Positions 1 to 6,848 of a stretch of 16,974 nucleotides of DNA are shown here, in pieces. Positions within the stretch are counted from its first letter, which is position 1, and each line of letters opens with the position of its first letter. The notes beneath the pieces are model-generated. The model did no database searches. It was not told the DNA's origin and was given only the letters and a program-made list of their open reading frames with translations. The translations under genes were made by a program, and so were the position numbers. The stretch is from Propionibacterium sp. (GTDB taxonomy: Bacteria; Actinomycetota; Actinomycetes; Propionibacteriales; Propionibacteriaceae), in NCBI GenBank assembly GCA_012837465.1, contig DURG01000111.1:1-16974 (forward strand). Reading direction: 5' to 3'.

Positions 1-21
1 GGCCCGGCATCCAGCCGGGCC
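1..21. terminator. Hairpin at left edge, probable terminator
   Basis: GGCCCGGC (1-8) and GCCGGGCC (14-21) form a perfect 8-bp stem around a 5-nt loop. It lies 15 nt beyond the stop codon of the minus-strand lipoprotein gene, so it probably ends that transcript. It could equally serve a plus-strand gene that ends left of the window. There is no clear T tract on the visible side. Confidence 0.55.
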
Positions 22-35
22 GCCGCCTTCTCGTC

Positions 36-1043
36 TCAGGGGTTGACCAGCCCGGTCATGTCGCGGCCGAGGAGGTCGAAGTAGCGGGCCTCGCCCTCGC
101 AGTCGACCCGCACCACGGCGTCGCTGCGGCCGGTGCTGCGGTCGATCACGACGTCGCACGCCTCCGATGGATCCACCTGCGCGTCGGCGATCACCATCGC
201 CAAGATGGCGGGCTCGATCAGTTGGGGATCGAAGGTCTCCAGCGCAGGGGTCTCGCCGCGCCGGGTCTCGAACATGGGCAGCCCTGCGAGTCGGCTGCGG
301 TTCACGGTGACGCCGGGCTCCTGGCCGGGGAGGTCCACCCAATAGCCACGGGTGGCGTTGAAGCCGACGGCGTACGCCTCGGTGCTGGCCCCGATGACTT
401 CGTCCAGGCCTGCGGTGAGATCTGCGACGCTCGTGTAGCCCAACTCGGCCACGGCGGTGCCGTCAGGCCGGAAGAACACCGTCGTCGACTCCGGGCGCGA
501 CGTGATGGTCATCAGCACCTGGCCCTCGCGGTACTCGACGACCTGGAGCACGAGTTCGCCGCGCACGCCGCGCAGGTCAGCGACGTCGAACATGCGAGCC
601 GCCGAGCCCAGCGGGAAGTCAGCCGGGTCGAACGTGGTCTGCTCGAGGTACTGGATGTCGGACTCCACACGGGCGATCTCGTCCTCGAACCAGCGGTAGC
701 TCACCACTTGGGCGTTGGGCAGCAGGACTTCGAGGGTCGTCTGCGTGGTGGTGAGGTCGAGCTTGAGGGCCGGGAGGCCGGCGGCGACGCGGTGGAGTTC
801 GGCGACCACCACGTCGGCGTGCTCCAGCAGGGGCCCCGGGACGGGAAACGACAGGGGGAGTTCAGCATCGGGCACGGGAGTGGCGGTCATCGTCGGCGAC
901 GGCTGGGCGGGGGAGGGGGTGACCGGCTCGCTGGCCACGGGCGGCGGCATCGGATCCGGCTTGGGCTCACCGCCCGGTGACAAGGGCGTGCACCCGCTCA
1001 GGAGGACGGCAGCCACCGCAGCGGCGGCCAGCGATCTCCTCAT
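36..1043 (-). CDS. Proline-rich lipoprotein of unknown function
   Basis: This 335-residue exported protein is probably anchored to the outer face of the cytoplasmic membrane. The N-terminus is a lipoprotein signal: MRRS, an Ala/Val/Leu-rich core, then the lipobox LLSGC with the lipidated Cys at residue 18. A Pro/Ser/Thr-rich linker follows (about 24-62), of the kind that spans the cell wall, and then a folded region of about 270 residues with no family I recognise. Two cysteines near the C-terminus (C296, C315) could form a disulfide outside the cell. The ATG at 1043 follows a TACACT box by 6 nt and has no Shine-Dalgarno, so the mRNA is probably leaderless. The DAC-like gene lies 64 bp upstream on the same strand; a functional link is possible but not shown. 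The lipoprotein assignment is firm; the role is unknown. Confidence 0.85.
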   Translation of the reverse strand: MRRSLAAAAVAAVLLSGCTPLSPGGEPKPDPMPPPVASEPVTPSPAQPSPTMTATPVPDAELPLSFPVPGPLLEHADVVVAELHRVAAGLPALKLDLTTTQTTLEVLLPNAQVVSYRWFEDEIARVESDIQYLEQTTFDPADFPLGSAARMFDVADLRGVRGELVLQVVEYREGQVLMTITSRPESTTVFFRPDGTAVAELGYTSVADLTAGLDEVIGASTEAYAVGFNATRGYWVDLPGQEPGVTVNRSRLAGLPMFETRRGETPALETFDPQLIEPAILAMVIADAQVDPSEACDVVIDRSTGRSDAVVRVDCEGEARYFDLLGRDMTGLVNP

Positions 1044-1049
1044 CGGGCC

Positions 1050-1055
1050 AGTGTA
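1050..1055 (-). promoter_or_regulatory. -10 box TACACT, leaderless start of the lipoprotein gene
   Basis: On the minus strand TACACT is followed by exactly 6 nt and then the ATG at 1043, which puts the expected transcription start at the start codon. No convincing -35 element was seen. Confidence 0.6.
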
Positions 1056-1107
1056 GGTCCCCCTCGGGTCGCGGGCGACAGTGGGCAGCAGCGCCCTTCG
1101 AAGGAGG

Positions 1108-2913
1108 CTATTCCTCCGTGGCGACGGCGCGGTCGACGAAGTACGAGTCGTCCATCGCCGGATCCGGCGCGATGGGGATGTACTGGCGGCGCACGCGTGC
1201 CTCGCCCCACTCGCGCGACTCCACTGCCTCGCGGGCCTCGTTCACGGCGTCGCACTGGATCTGGTTGAGGTAGAACTCGATCTGTTCGACGGCGCGGTCC
1301 GCGCGGGTGAACGCCTCGGGATCCTCACCCTCGGCACTCGACGAGACCAGGCGGTCGACGGCGCGCTGCACGGTTGCGCGGCGCACGCGACGCTTGGACT
1401 TGGGCAGCAGGTCGATGCGGCCGTCCTCGGAGACGATGATGACCATCGCCCCCTTGCCGGCACCTGCGAGGTAGCGGATGGCTGAGCCGAAGCGGGCGCC
1501 GCGGGCCGGGTCGCCGGTGCCGGTGGCGAGGCCGTCGAGGATGACGCCGACGGCGTGGCAGCGCCCGTCGGGGGAGACGAGTACGGCGCCATCGATGCTG
1601 GTGGCCGCCTCGAGCGCCCGGTCCGACAGGCGGGTGGGGGTGATGGCGTAGCCCTGGGGCAGGAGGCGGGCGGCCTCCTCATCGGCCTCGGGGTGGACGA
1701 CGAGCATGGTGCCGTGGGCCTGCTGCGAGCAGGCGACGGCGATGCGCCAGAGGATGCGCGCATTCCGGGCCGACACGTTCGGGAAGACGCGGTCCACCGT
1801 CACGGCGAACTCGTCCTCGTCGAGGAGGTCGCGCGGCATGGTCGGGATGCCGTTGTCGACGCGTAGGAACGGCACGTCCTCGTCCCAGAGCTCCCACGAG
1901 CCGTCGCCGGAGATGCGCACCTCGTAGGTGTGCCCGCGCTCCGCTTGTTCGATCGAGCCCAGGCCGTAGACCTCGCGCCCGTCGCACAGGAGGTGGAGGC
2001 CGGGCCCCGAGAGCTCCAGGATCTTGCGGAGGCCACGCGTCCGGCCGATGGGGACGGGATGCTCCAGCGAGATGATGCGGGTGACCGTCTCGTCCTCGGC
2101 AGGCACGAGCAGCAGGGTGCCCTTGCCGGCGCGTCCCTCGTAGCGGGTGGCGGCGACGGCGTCGAAGGCCTGCATGGCGCCGAACGCGTGGTCCTGGCCG
2201 GTGCGGGCCACGACGGCCGAGACGAAGGAATCCGCGGCGGCGCGCAGCACCGCCTCGGTGTCGGCGCGCACGATGTGGCCGGGGACCTGGCGGTCGAGTT
2301 CGCGGGAGGCGACGTCGAGCACGGTCGTGACCACGGCCTCCTGGAAGGAGCGGGCGGTGAGGAACGCGTCGTCGGCGTCGTCGTCGAGTTGGGGCAGTTC
2401 CTGCCACTGGTCCGCCTGGAGGGCCAGGACGGGGAAGGCCATGTGTTCGCCGATGGTGACGCCGAGGCCCACGAAGTGGACGCGGCCGGAGGCACGAGCC
2501 GCAGCGTTGAGCTTGTCGGCAACGGCCCGGCGTCGGGTCATCGACTCTAGAGCGGCGAGGTGCGCCTCGCCCTCCTCGGCGTAGCCGTTGTCGCGCACGA
2601 GCTTGTTGTAGCGGCGGGTCGCCAGTGCGCTGGCCTGCTTCAGAATGTCGCGGTCGAAGTGGCCGCGCTGCGGCTCCACCATGACCTCGCCGTCGGATTC
2701 GAGCGGCAGCGCGACGACGAAGGCACGGGGGTCGAGATCCGCCCCCGCCGCGTCGAGCACGTCGTTGGCCACCTGCTCGAGGGAACGACGGAAACGCGCT
2801 TGTCCGTCCCACAATTGCCAGCCCACGGGGGCATCATGCCATGGTTCGGGCACGAACGACCCGCGGTATCCGACGTCGAGGAGTCCGCGCGGGAAGAACA
2901 GGGGATCAGGCAT
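1108..2913 (-). CDS. DisA/DAC-like nucleotide-cyclase domain protein with N-terminal putative sensor region
   Basis: This is a 601-residue soluble protein. Its C-terminal part (about 385-505) matches the pattern of the diadenylate cyclase (DAC, DisA_N) fold: an HGTMLVV strand at 400, the DGA motif at 441-443 in SIDGAVLVSPDG, then GARFGSAIRY around R474, and a VIIVSEDGRIDLL strand. In B. subtilis DisA the aligned motifs are DGA and GTRHR, so the first Arg is kept but His-Arg is replaced by Phe-Gly. Canonical DAC enzymes make c-di-AMP from two ATP; whether this one does is uncertain. The DisA helix-hairpin-helix DNA-binding domain is absent. The long N-terminal region (1-380) is not recognised and may be a sensor, as I recall for other DAC fusions. 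A basic stretch (KSKRRVRR) follows the DAC domain. The ATG at 2913 is preferred over the adjacent GTG at 2916 because TAGTGT lies 6 nt before it. No transmembrane segment is visible. Confidence 0.72.
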   Translation of the reverse strand: MPDPLFFPRGLLDVGYRGSFVPEPWHDAPVGWQLWDGQARFRRSLEQVANDVLDAAGADLDPRAFVVALPLESDGEVMVEPQRGHFDRDILKQASALATRRYNKLVRDNGYAEEGEAHLAALESMTRRRAVADKLNAAARASGRVHFVGLGVTIGEHMAFPVLALQADQWQELPQLDDDADDAFLTARSFQEAVVTTVLDVASRELDRQVPGHIVRADTEAVLRAAADSFVSAVVARTGQDHAFGAMQAFDAVAATRYEGRAGKGTLLLVPAEDETVTRIISLEHPVPIGRTRGLRKILELSGPGLHLLCDGREVYGLGSIEQAERGHTYEVRISGDGSWELWDEDVPFLRVDNGIPTMPRDLLDEDEFAVTVDRVFPNVSARNARILWRIAVACSQQAHGTMLVVHPEADEEAARLLPQGYAITPTRLSDRALEAATSIDGAVLVSPDGRCHAVGVILDGLATGTGDPARGARFGSAIRYLAGAGKGAMVIIVSEDGRIDLLPKSKRRVRRATVQRAVDRLVSSSAEGEDPEAFTRADRAVEQIEFYLNQIQCDAVNEAREAVESREWGEARVRRQYIPIAPDPAMDDSYFVDRAVATEE

Positions 2914-2919
2914 CACTTC

Positions 2920-2925
2920 ACACTA
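2920..2925 (-). promoter_or_regulatory. -10 box TAGTGT, leaderless start of the DAC-like gene
   Basis: TAGTGT on the minus strand, 6 nt before the ATG at 2913. This spacing decides between the ATG and the GTG directly before it. It is back to back with the alkD-like promoter, 36 bp away. Confidence 0.6.
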
Positions 2926-2961
2926 ATGCGCGAGGTGCGACGGCGGGGTGGGCCGGCTGAC

Positions 2962-2967
2962 TACACT
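2962..2967 (+). promoter_or_regulatory. -10 box TACACT, leaderless start of the alkD-like gene
   Basis: TACACT followed by 6 nt and the ATG at 2974, with no Shine-Dalgarno. It is the same hexamer and spacing as at the lipoprotein gene. Confidence 0.62.
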
Positions 2968-2973
2968 CGCCCC

Positions 2974-3633
2974 ATGCATGACCTCAGCGCCGTGATGGGC
3001 GAGCTCGACGACCTGGCCGATCCGAAGATCCTCGCGGTCAACCAGCGCCACGGCGACGACCACGGCGTCAACCTCACCAAGCTGCGCGCAGTCGCCAAGC
3101 GGCTCAAGGCCGATCACGGGTTCGCGAAGCAGTTGTGGGCGACGGGGGACTCGGCCGCGCGGCTGCTCGCGCTGCTGACCTGTCGCCCCAAGGAGTTCAC
3201 CGCGGACGAACTCGACCAGATGCTCCGCGAGGCCCGCACCCCGAAGGTGCACGACTGGCTGGTGGGCTACGTCGTGATGAAGGGCCCGCACGCCGAGGAA
3301 CTGCGGCTCAGGTGGCTCGACGATGCGGATCCGGTCGTCGCCAGCGCCGGCTGGGCGCTCACCGCGGATCGGGTGAAGAAGCGGCCCGACGGCCTCGACC
3401 TGGCGGGGCTGCTCGACACCATCGAGGCCGAGATGAAGGATGCGCACGAGCGGCTGCAGTGGCAGATGAACACCACCTTGGCCCAGATCGGCATCGAACA
3501 TCCGGCGCTGCGCGAACGCGCCGTCGCCATCGGGGAGCGACTCGGGGTGCTCAAGGACTACCCGACGCCGCCGAACTGCACCTCGCCGTTCGCGCCGATC
3601 TGGATCGGCGAGATGGTGCGCCGGAAGGGCTGA
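2974..3633 (+). CDS. AlkD-like DNA alkylation repair protein (HEAT-repeat glycosylase family)
   Basis: This 219-residue cytoplasmic protein resembles the DNA alkylation repair family (PF08713 type). Members are all-helical HEAT-like solenoids, and characterised ones such as AlkD excise N3- and N7-alkylated purines. Features seen are repeated helical pairs through the length, an N-terminal stretch HGDDHGVNLTKLRAVAKRLK (26-45), a central WLDDADPVVASAGWAL segment (114-129) typical of the family, and a conserved-looking C-terminus with PTPPNCTSPFAPIWI (197-211). The catalytic Trp/Asp set of B. cereus AlkD cannot be assigned with certainty here, so the enzyme activity is inferred. The start is the ATG at 2974, 6 nt after TACACT. 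It is divergent from the DAC-like gene and convergent with the YbaK-like gene, whose stop lies 20 bp away. Longer upstream readings in this frame are unlikely because they would run through the divergent gene. Confidence 0.78.
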   Translation: MHDLSAVMGELDDLADPKILAVNQRHGDDHGVNLTKLRAVAKRLKADHGFAKQLWATGDSAARLLALLTCRPKEFTADELDQMLREARTPKVHDWLVGYVVMKGPHAEELRLRWLDDADPVVASAGWALTADRVKKRPDGLDLAGLLDTIEAEMKDAHERLQWQMNTTLAQIGIEHPALRERAVAIGERLGVLKDYPTPPNCTSPFAPIWIGEMVRRKG

Positions 3634-3656
3634 GCCTCAGCCTGGAGCCAGGCTCA
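3631..3656. terminator. Bidirectional palindrome containing both stop codons
   Basis: TGAGCCT (3631-3637) and AGGCTCA (3650-3656) are perfect inverted repeats. An alternative hairpin is AGCCTG (3639-3644) with CAGGCT (3649-3654) around GAGC. The first TGA is the stop of the plus-strand alkD-like gene; the last TCA is the stop of the minus-strand YbaK-like gene. It could terminate transcription from both sides, though there is no T tract. Confidence 0.5.
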
Positions 3657-4118
3657 GGTCTGGGGCTCCGTGATGTCGGCGACGGTGGCGTCGAAGTGAG
3701 CCAGGAGGGCGTCGCCGTCGAGGGTCGCCGCGACCCCATGCTCGCCTGCACCGATGGAGATCGCGCGGCCCCTGATGCGCTCGTCGGCGACCACGGGGAG
3801 CGTGGTCTTCGTGCCGAACGGGGTGATGGTGCCGCGCTCGAACCCCGTGATCTCAAGGGCGACTGCCGCGTCGGGCATCGACAGCCGCGAGACCCCGAGC
3901 AGGGCGCGGAGCTTCGGCCAGGAGATCGTCCGGTCGCCGGGGACCAGCGCCAGCAGGTGGTCGCCCTCGGCGCGGCGGACCACCATGGTCTTGATGAGGT
4001 CGCGGGGTTCGACGCCGCGTGCCGCGGCGGCTTCGGCGAGGGAGCGCACGCGCCCGTGCCGGGTGATGGTGTGCTCGAGGCCGGAGGCGGCGAGTGCTTC
4101 GATTGCGGGATTGCTCAC
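3654..4118 (-). CDS. YbaK/EbsC-family aminoacyl-tRNA deacylase
   Basis: This 154-residue single-domain trans-editing enzyme belongs to the YbaK/ProRS-INS superfamily, which hydrolyses misacylated tRNA in the cytoplasm. Characterised relatives clear Cys-tRNA(Pro) or Ala-tRNA(Pro). Family marks are LIKTMVV with Lys43 (the conserved lysine of the family), the TGFERGTITPFG motif (91-102) matching the usual G(Y/F)xxGxxxPxG, and AISIGAGEHG (119-128) in place of the usual iSaGxxG. The length is typical for free-standing YbaK proteins. The start is a GTG at 4118; TAGGCT lies 6 nt upstream and no Shine-Dalgarno is seen, so the mRNA is probably leaderless. It is convergent with the alkD-like gene. The exact tRNA substrate cannot be told from sequence alone. 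Confidence 0.87.
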   Translation of the reverse strand: MSNPAIEALAASGLEHTITRHGRVRSLAEAAAARGVEPRDLIKTMVVRRAEGDHLLALVPGDRTISWPKLRALLGVSRLSMPDAAVALEITGFERGTITPFGTKTTLPVVADERIRGRAISIGAGEHGVAATLDGDALLAHFDATVADITEPQT

Positions 4119-4124
4119 GTGGCC

Positions 4125-4130
4125 AGCCTA
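4125..4130 (-). promoter_or_regulatory. -10 box TAGGCT, leaderless GTG start of the YbaK-like gene
   Basis: TAGGCT on the minus strand, then 6 nt, then the GTG at 4118. This supports the GTG as the true start. Confidence 0.55.
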
Positions 4131-4153
4131 ATCGCGAGCCTCCAGAAACGGCC

Positions 4154-4188
4154 GGGGCCCGGCGCCGCCTCGGCGCGGCGCCGGCCCC
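4154..4188 (-). terminator. Terminator after the amino-acid ABC transporter
   Basis: A GC-rich hairpin: arm 4154-4168 pairs with 4175-4188 (14 pairs, one bulged C) around a 6-nt loop. It lies 8 nt after the transporter ATPase stop codon, and a short TTTC run follows in the minus-strand direction. Confidence 0.72.
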
Positions 4189-4196
4189 TTCCCTGG

Positions 4197-4982
4197 TCAC
4201 TCCTCGTCGAGGCTGGCCAGGAAGTCCCTGGCCCGATCCGTCTGCGGGTCGTCGAGGAGTTGTTCGGGGGAACCCTCCTCGGCGATGCCCTTGTCCGCGA
4301 TGAGGATGATCCGGTCCGCCACCCGGCGCGCGAACCGCATCTCATGGGTGACGCACATCATGGTCATGCCCTCGTTCGCCAGGTCGCGCATCACCGAGAG
4401 CACCTCACCCACGAGCTCGGGGTCCAGGGCGGAGGTCGGCTCATCGAAGAGCATCATCGCCGGATCCATGGCCAGCGCGCGGGCGATCGCCACGCGCTGG
4501 GCCTGGCCGCCGGACAGGCTCGCGGGGTAGGCGTCGATCTTGTGGGACATGCCCACGTGCTCCAGCATCACCTTGGCCTTCTCAACCGCCTCATCCGGGT
4601 TGCGTCCCAGTACGTCGCGCTGTGCGACGGTGATGTTGTCGAGCACGCGCATGTGGGGAAAGAGGTTGAACTGCTGGAACACCATGCCAACCCTGGAGCG
4701 GATCTTGTTGAGGTGCGCCTCGTCGTAGCTCAGCTCGTTGCCGGCGACGGTGATGCTGCCGCTGGTGATCTGCTCGAGGCCGTTCACACAACGCAGCAGC
4801 GTGGACTTGCCGGCGCCCGACGGGCCCACGAGCACGACGACCTCGCTCTTGCTGACGTCGAGGTCGACGTCCTTGAACACCAGGGTGTCACCGAACTTCT
4901 TGGTGACCTTCCTCATCTCGACGACGTTGGCGTCGTCCTCGGAGGCCTCGAAGAAATCATGGTCAAGTTGGGTGTCGGTCAT
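4197..4982 (-). CDS. Polar amino-acid ABC transporter, ATP-binding protein
   Basis: This 261-residue ATPase powers the transporter whose other subunit is encoded just upstream. All nucleotide-binding motifs are present: Walker A GPSGAGKST (53-61), Q-loop around Q103-Q104, signature LSGGQ (156-160), Walker B MMLFDEP (176-182) and the H-loop His213. The sequence around them (VNGLEQ, QQFNLFPH, AMDPAMMLFDEPTSALDPELVGEVL) is typical of the GlnQ/HisP group that serves polar amino-acid uptake. About 20 extra acidic residues precede the domain. The ATG at 4982 overlaps the TGA of the upstream gene (ATGA), so the two are translationally coupled; GGGAG lies 7 nt before it. The longer open frame to 5525 only overlaps the permease gene and is not used. 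A hairpin terminator follows. The family is certain; the amino acid carried is not. Confidence 0.93.
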   Translation of the reverse strand: MTDTQLDHDFFEASEDDANVVEMRKVTKKFGDTLVFKDVDLDVSKSEVVVLVGPSGAGKSTLLRCVNGLEQITSGSITVAGNELSYDEAHLNKIRSRVGMVFQQFNLFPHMRVLDNITVAQRDVLGRNPDEAVEKAKVMLEHVGMSHKIDAYPASLSGGQAQRVAIARALAMDPAMMLFDEPTSALDPELVGEVLSVMRDLANEGMTMMCVTHEMRFARRVADRIILIADKGIAEEGSPEQLLDDPQTDRARDFLASLDEE

Positions 4983-6490
4983 GCCTTGGCTCCCTTCTTG
5001 TCGGGGTTCATCCTGCGTTCGAGCAGCGTGACCAGGCCGGTGAGGACCAGCACGATGATCAGGTAGTAGACGGAAACGGTGAGGTAGGCGTTGAGCGGCG
5101 AGTACTCGGCCGCGGCCATGTTCTGCGCGGTGCGGAACAGTTCGCCCATGCCGATGAAGGCAACCAGCGAGGAGTCCTTCACCGCGATGATGAACTGGCT
5201 GCCGAGGACGGGCAGGATCGTGCGGGTCGACAGCGGCAACTGGACCCGACGCAGCGCCTGCGTGCGGGACATGCCGAGAGACCGCGAGGCTTCGACGAGG
5301 CCCTTGGGCACCGACTCGAATCCCGAGCGGATGATCTCGGCGATATAGGCCGAGTTGTGGATGGCGAGCGCGATGGCTCCGGCCCAGAAACCTGACAGGA
5401 GCACGATCTCGGTGAGCCCGAAGTAGAGCACGAACAGCTGGGCGATCAGCGGTGTGCCACGGATGACGCCAATGTAGGCGACCGCCAACCATCGCAGCGG
5501 TGTGATCTTGGACATGTTCATCCAAGCGATGACGGAGCCGAGCACCACGGCGATCAGCAGGGCGACGGCGGTGATGGCCAGCGTGACGCCTGCCGCCTTG
5601 ATCATCGTGGGGATGTACTTGACGAACAGTTCGACGAAGCCGGGAGGCCCGTCACCGGCCTCGGCCTCGGCCATGACCTCGGCCACGGAGTCGTTGTTGA
5701 TCCGGGGGGAGATGTCCTCACCGAAGTACTTGGTGGCGATCTCGCCGTACGTGCCGTTGTCGATGATCGTGGCCAGCGCCTCGTTGACCTGCTCGCGCAG
5801 GGGGTTGCCCTTGGCGATCGCAGGCGCCTGCGTCTCGTCGAAGAGGCGTTCACCGCAGGGTTCGAGGTCCAGCCCAGCGGCCTCGATCTGGTGCATGCCC
5901 ACCAACTGGTCAGTGAGCGCGCCGTCCAGGCGGCCGGTCGCTGCGTCCTGCAGTGCCGTGATGTCCGATTCGTAGGTGTTGACGTTGGTGGTGATGCCCT
6001 CGTCGCGGAGGAACGTCTCGTAGGTCGTGCCAGAGGCCACCCCGACGGTGGGGGCGGTCATGTCGTGGATGCTGGTGCACTCCGCTCCGGACGGGACGAA
6101 GAACTGGGCGCCCGAGGAGTAGTAGCCATTCGCGAAGTCGACCATCTGGGCACGTTCGGCGGTGGCGGTGGTGGAGGCGACGAGCATGTCGTAGCGGCCA
6201 CTGGACGTGCCCTCGATCAGGGTGGAGAAGCCCGCCGTCTCCGCGACCAGCTCCAAGCCGAGCTCATCGGCGAGGGCTTGGGCGATGTCGAAGTCGAAGC
6301 CGGTGAGTTGTGCCCCCTCCCAATAACTGAATGGTCGGTACTCGCCGCTCATGGCGACTACGAGTTGCCCTTCGGCGATGAGTCGTGGTTCGTCTCCGCC
6401 TTCCTGGTCGCCCGTGGCGCAGGCCGTGAGCAGGAGGCTCACGAGGGCGAGGAAGATCACGGACGTGATGGTTCGCGTCCGTTTGTGCAT
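4979..6490 (-). CDS. Amino-acid ABC transporter: lipidated substrate-binding protein fused to permease
   Basis: This 503-residue membrane protein joins two transporter parts. Residues 1-24 are a lipoprotein signal with lipobox LTAC (Cys24). Residues about 38-258 are a family 3 solute-binding domain: VVAMSGEYRPFSYW, GFDFDIAQALADELG, and TTATAERAQMVDF, in which Arg113 is the residue that normally binds the ligand carboxylate. After a linker (259-288), residues 290-494 form a HisM/GlnP-type permease with about five membrane segments. The ATPase-contacting EAA loop is AYIAEIIRSGFESVPKGLVE running into ASRSLG (381-406). A homodimeric channel would carry two binding domains. The start is the ATG at 6490 with AAGGAG 6 nt upstream; the frame stays open to 6649 but that part lacks signal-peptide character. 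It overlaps the ATPase gene by 4 nt. Likely substrates are polar amino acids; the exact one is unknown. Confidence 0.92.
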   Translation of the reverse strand: MHKRTRTITSVIFLALVSLLLTACATGDQEGGDEPRLIAEGQLVVAMSGEYRPFSYWEGAQLTGFDFDIAQALADELGLELVAETAGFSTLIEGTSSGRYDMLVASTTATAERAQMVDFANGYYSSGAQFFVPSGAECTSIHDMTAPTVGVASGTTYETFLRDEGITTNVNTYESDITALQDAATGRLDGALTDQLVGMHQIEAAGLDLEPCGERLFDETQAPAIAKGNPLREQVNEALATIIDNGTYGEIATKYFGEDISPRINNDSVAEVMAEAEAGDGPPGFVELFVKYIPTMIKAAGVTLAITAVALLIAVVLGSVIAWMNMSKITPLRWLAVAYIGVIRGTPLIAQLFVLYFGLTEIVLLSGFWAGAIALAIHNSAYIAEIIRSGFESVPKGLVEASRSLGMSRTQALRRVQLPLSTRTILPVLGSQFIIAVKDSSLVAFIGMGELFRTAQNMAAAEYSPLNAYLTVSVYYLIIVLVLTGLVTLLERRMNPDKKGAKA

Positions 6491-6848
6491 GCTTGGCTCC
6501 TTCGGCGGTGGTTGTTGACCACAGAACGCGTCAGCCGCGACACACACCAATGCGGGTGGTCGGCATGCCCCGAGACCGCCATCGCTCAGCGGTGGCGTGC
6601 CCTCAACGTTAGCGAGAGTGGCGCCGGTCGTGGGGAGGACTTCCCGCATCGTGGAGCTTTGCCCGGGCTGGATCTGTTTGCCTCGCTGCGATACTATTCA
6701 TCTGTCGTACGTTGACGCCGAGCCTGAGCCCGATGCGCCACGACGGCCGCCACGCACCCACAGCCGCCTGCTGCGTCGGGCTTCCTTGAGGTGCGCTGGA
6801 TCCTCGCTGGGCCATGCGCCCGGTCCACCACTTCCCAGAAGAGTCCCC
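6491..6848. promoter_or_regulatory. Divergent intergenic region with structured transporter leader
   Basis: These 358 bp separate the transporter and MATE genes and hold no credible gene. Read on the minus strand, a TAGTAT box (6691-6696) could start a leader of about 195 nt before the transporter ATG. The same AT-rich site reads TACTAT on the plus strand. The leader can fold: GGCATGCC (6562-6569) pairs with GGCGTGCC (6594-6601, one wobble) and encloses ACCGC/GCGGT (6575-6579/6589-6593). A second hairpin, GTGGT-TGTTG-ACCAC (6508-6522), sits just upstream of the ribosome binding site (AAGGAG, 6497-6502). No known riboswitch class was recognised. The -35 elements are unclear. Confidence 0.4.

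Noticed and set aside
3135..5066. Plus-strand open frame of 643 codons
   Set aside because: It is out of frame with the alkD-like gene, then antisense to the YbaK-like gene and the transporter ATPase. All three have clear family motifs in their own frames.
6488..6512. GCCGAAGGAGC before the transporter ATG, resembling the glycine riboswitch core
   Set aside because: The flanking GGAGAG-type and CTCTCAGG-type segments of that riboswitch are absent; the sequence is simply the ribosome binding site.
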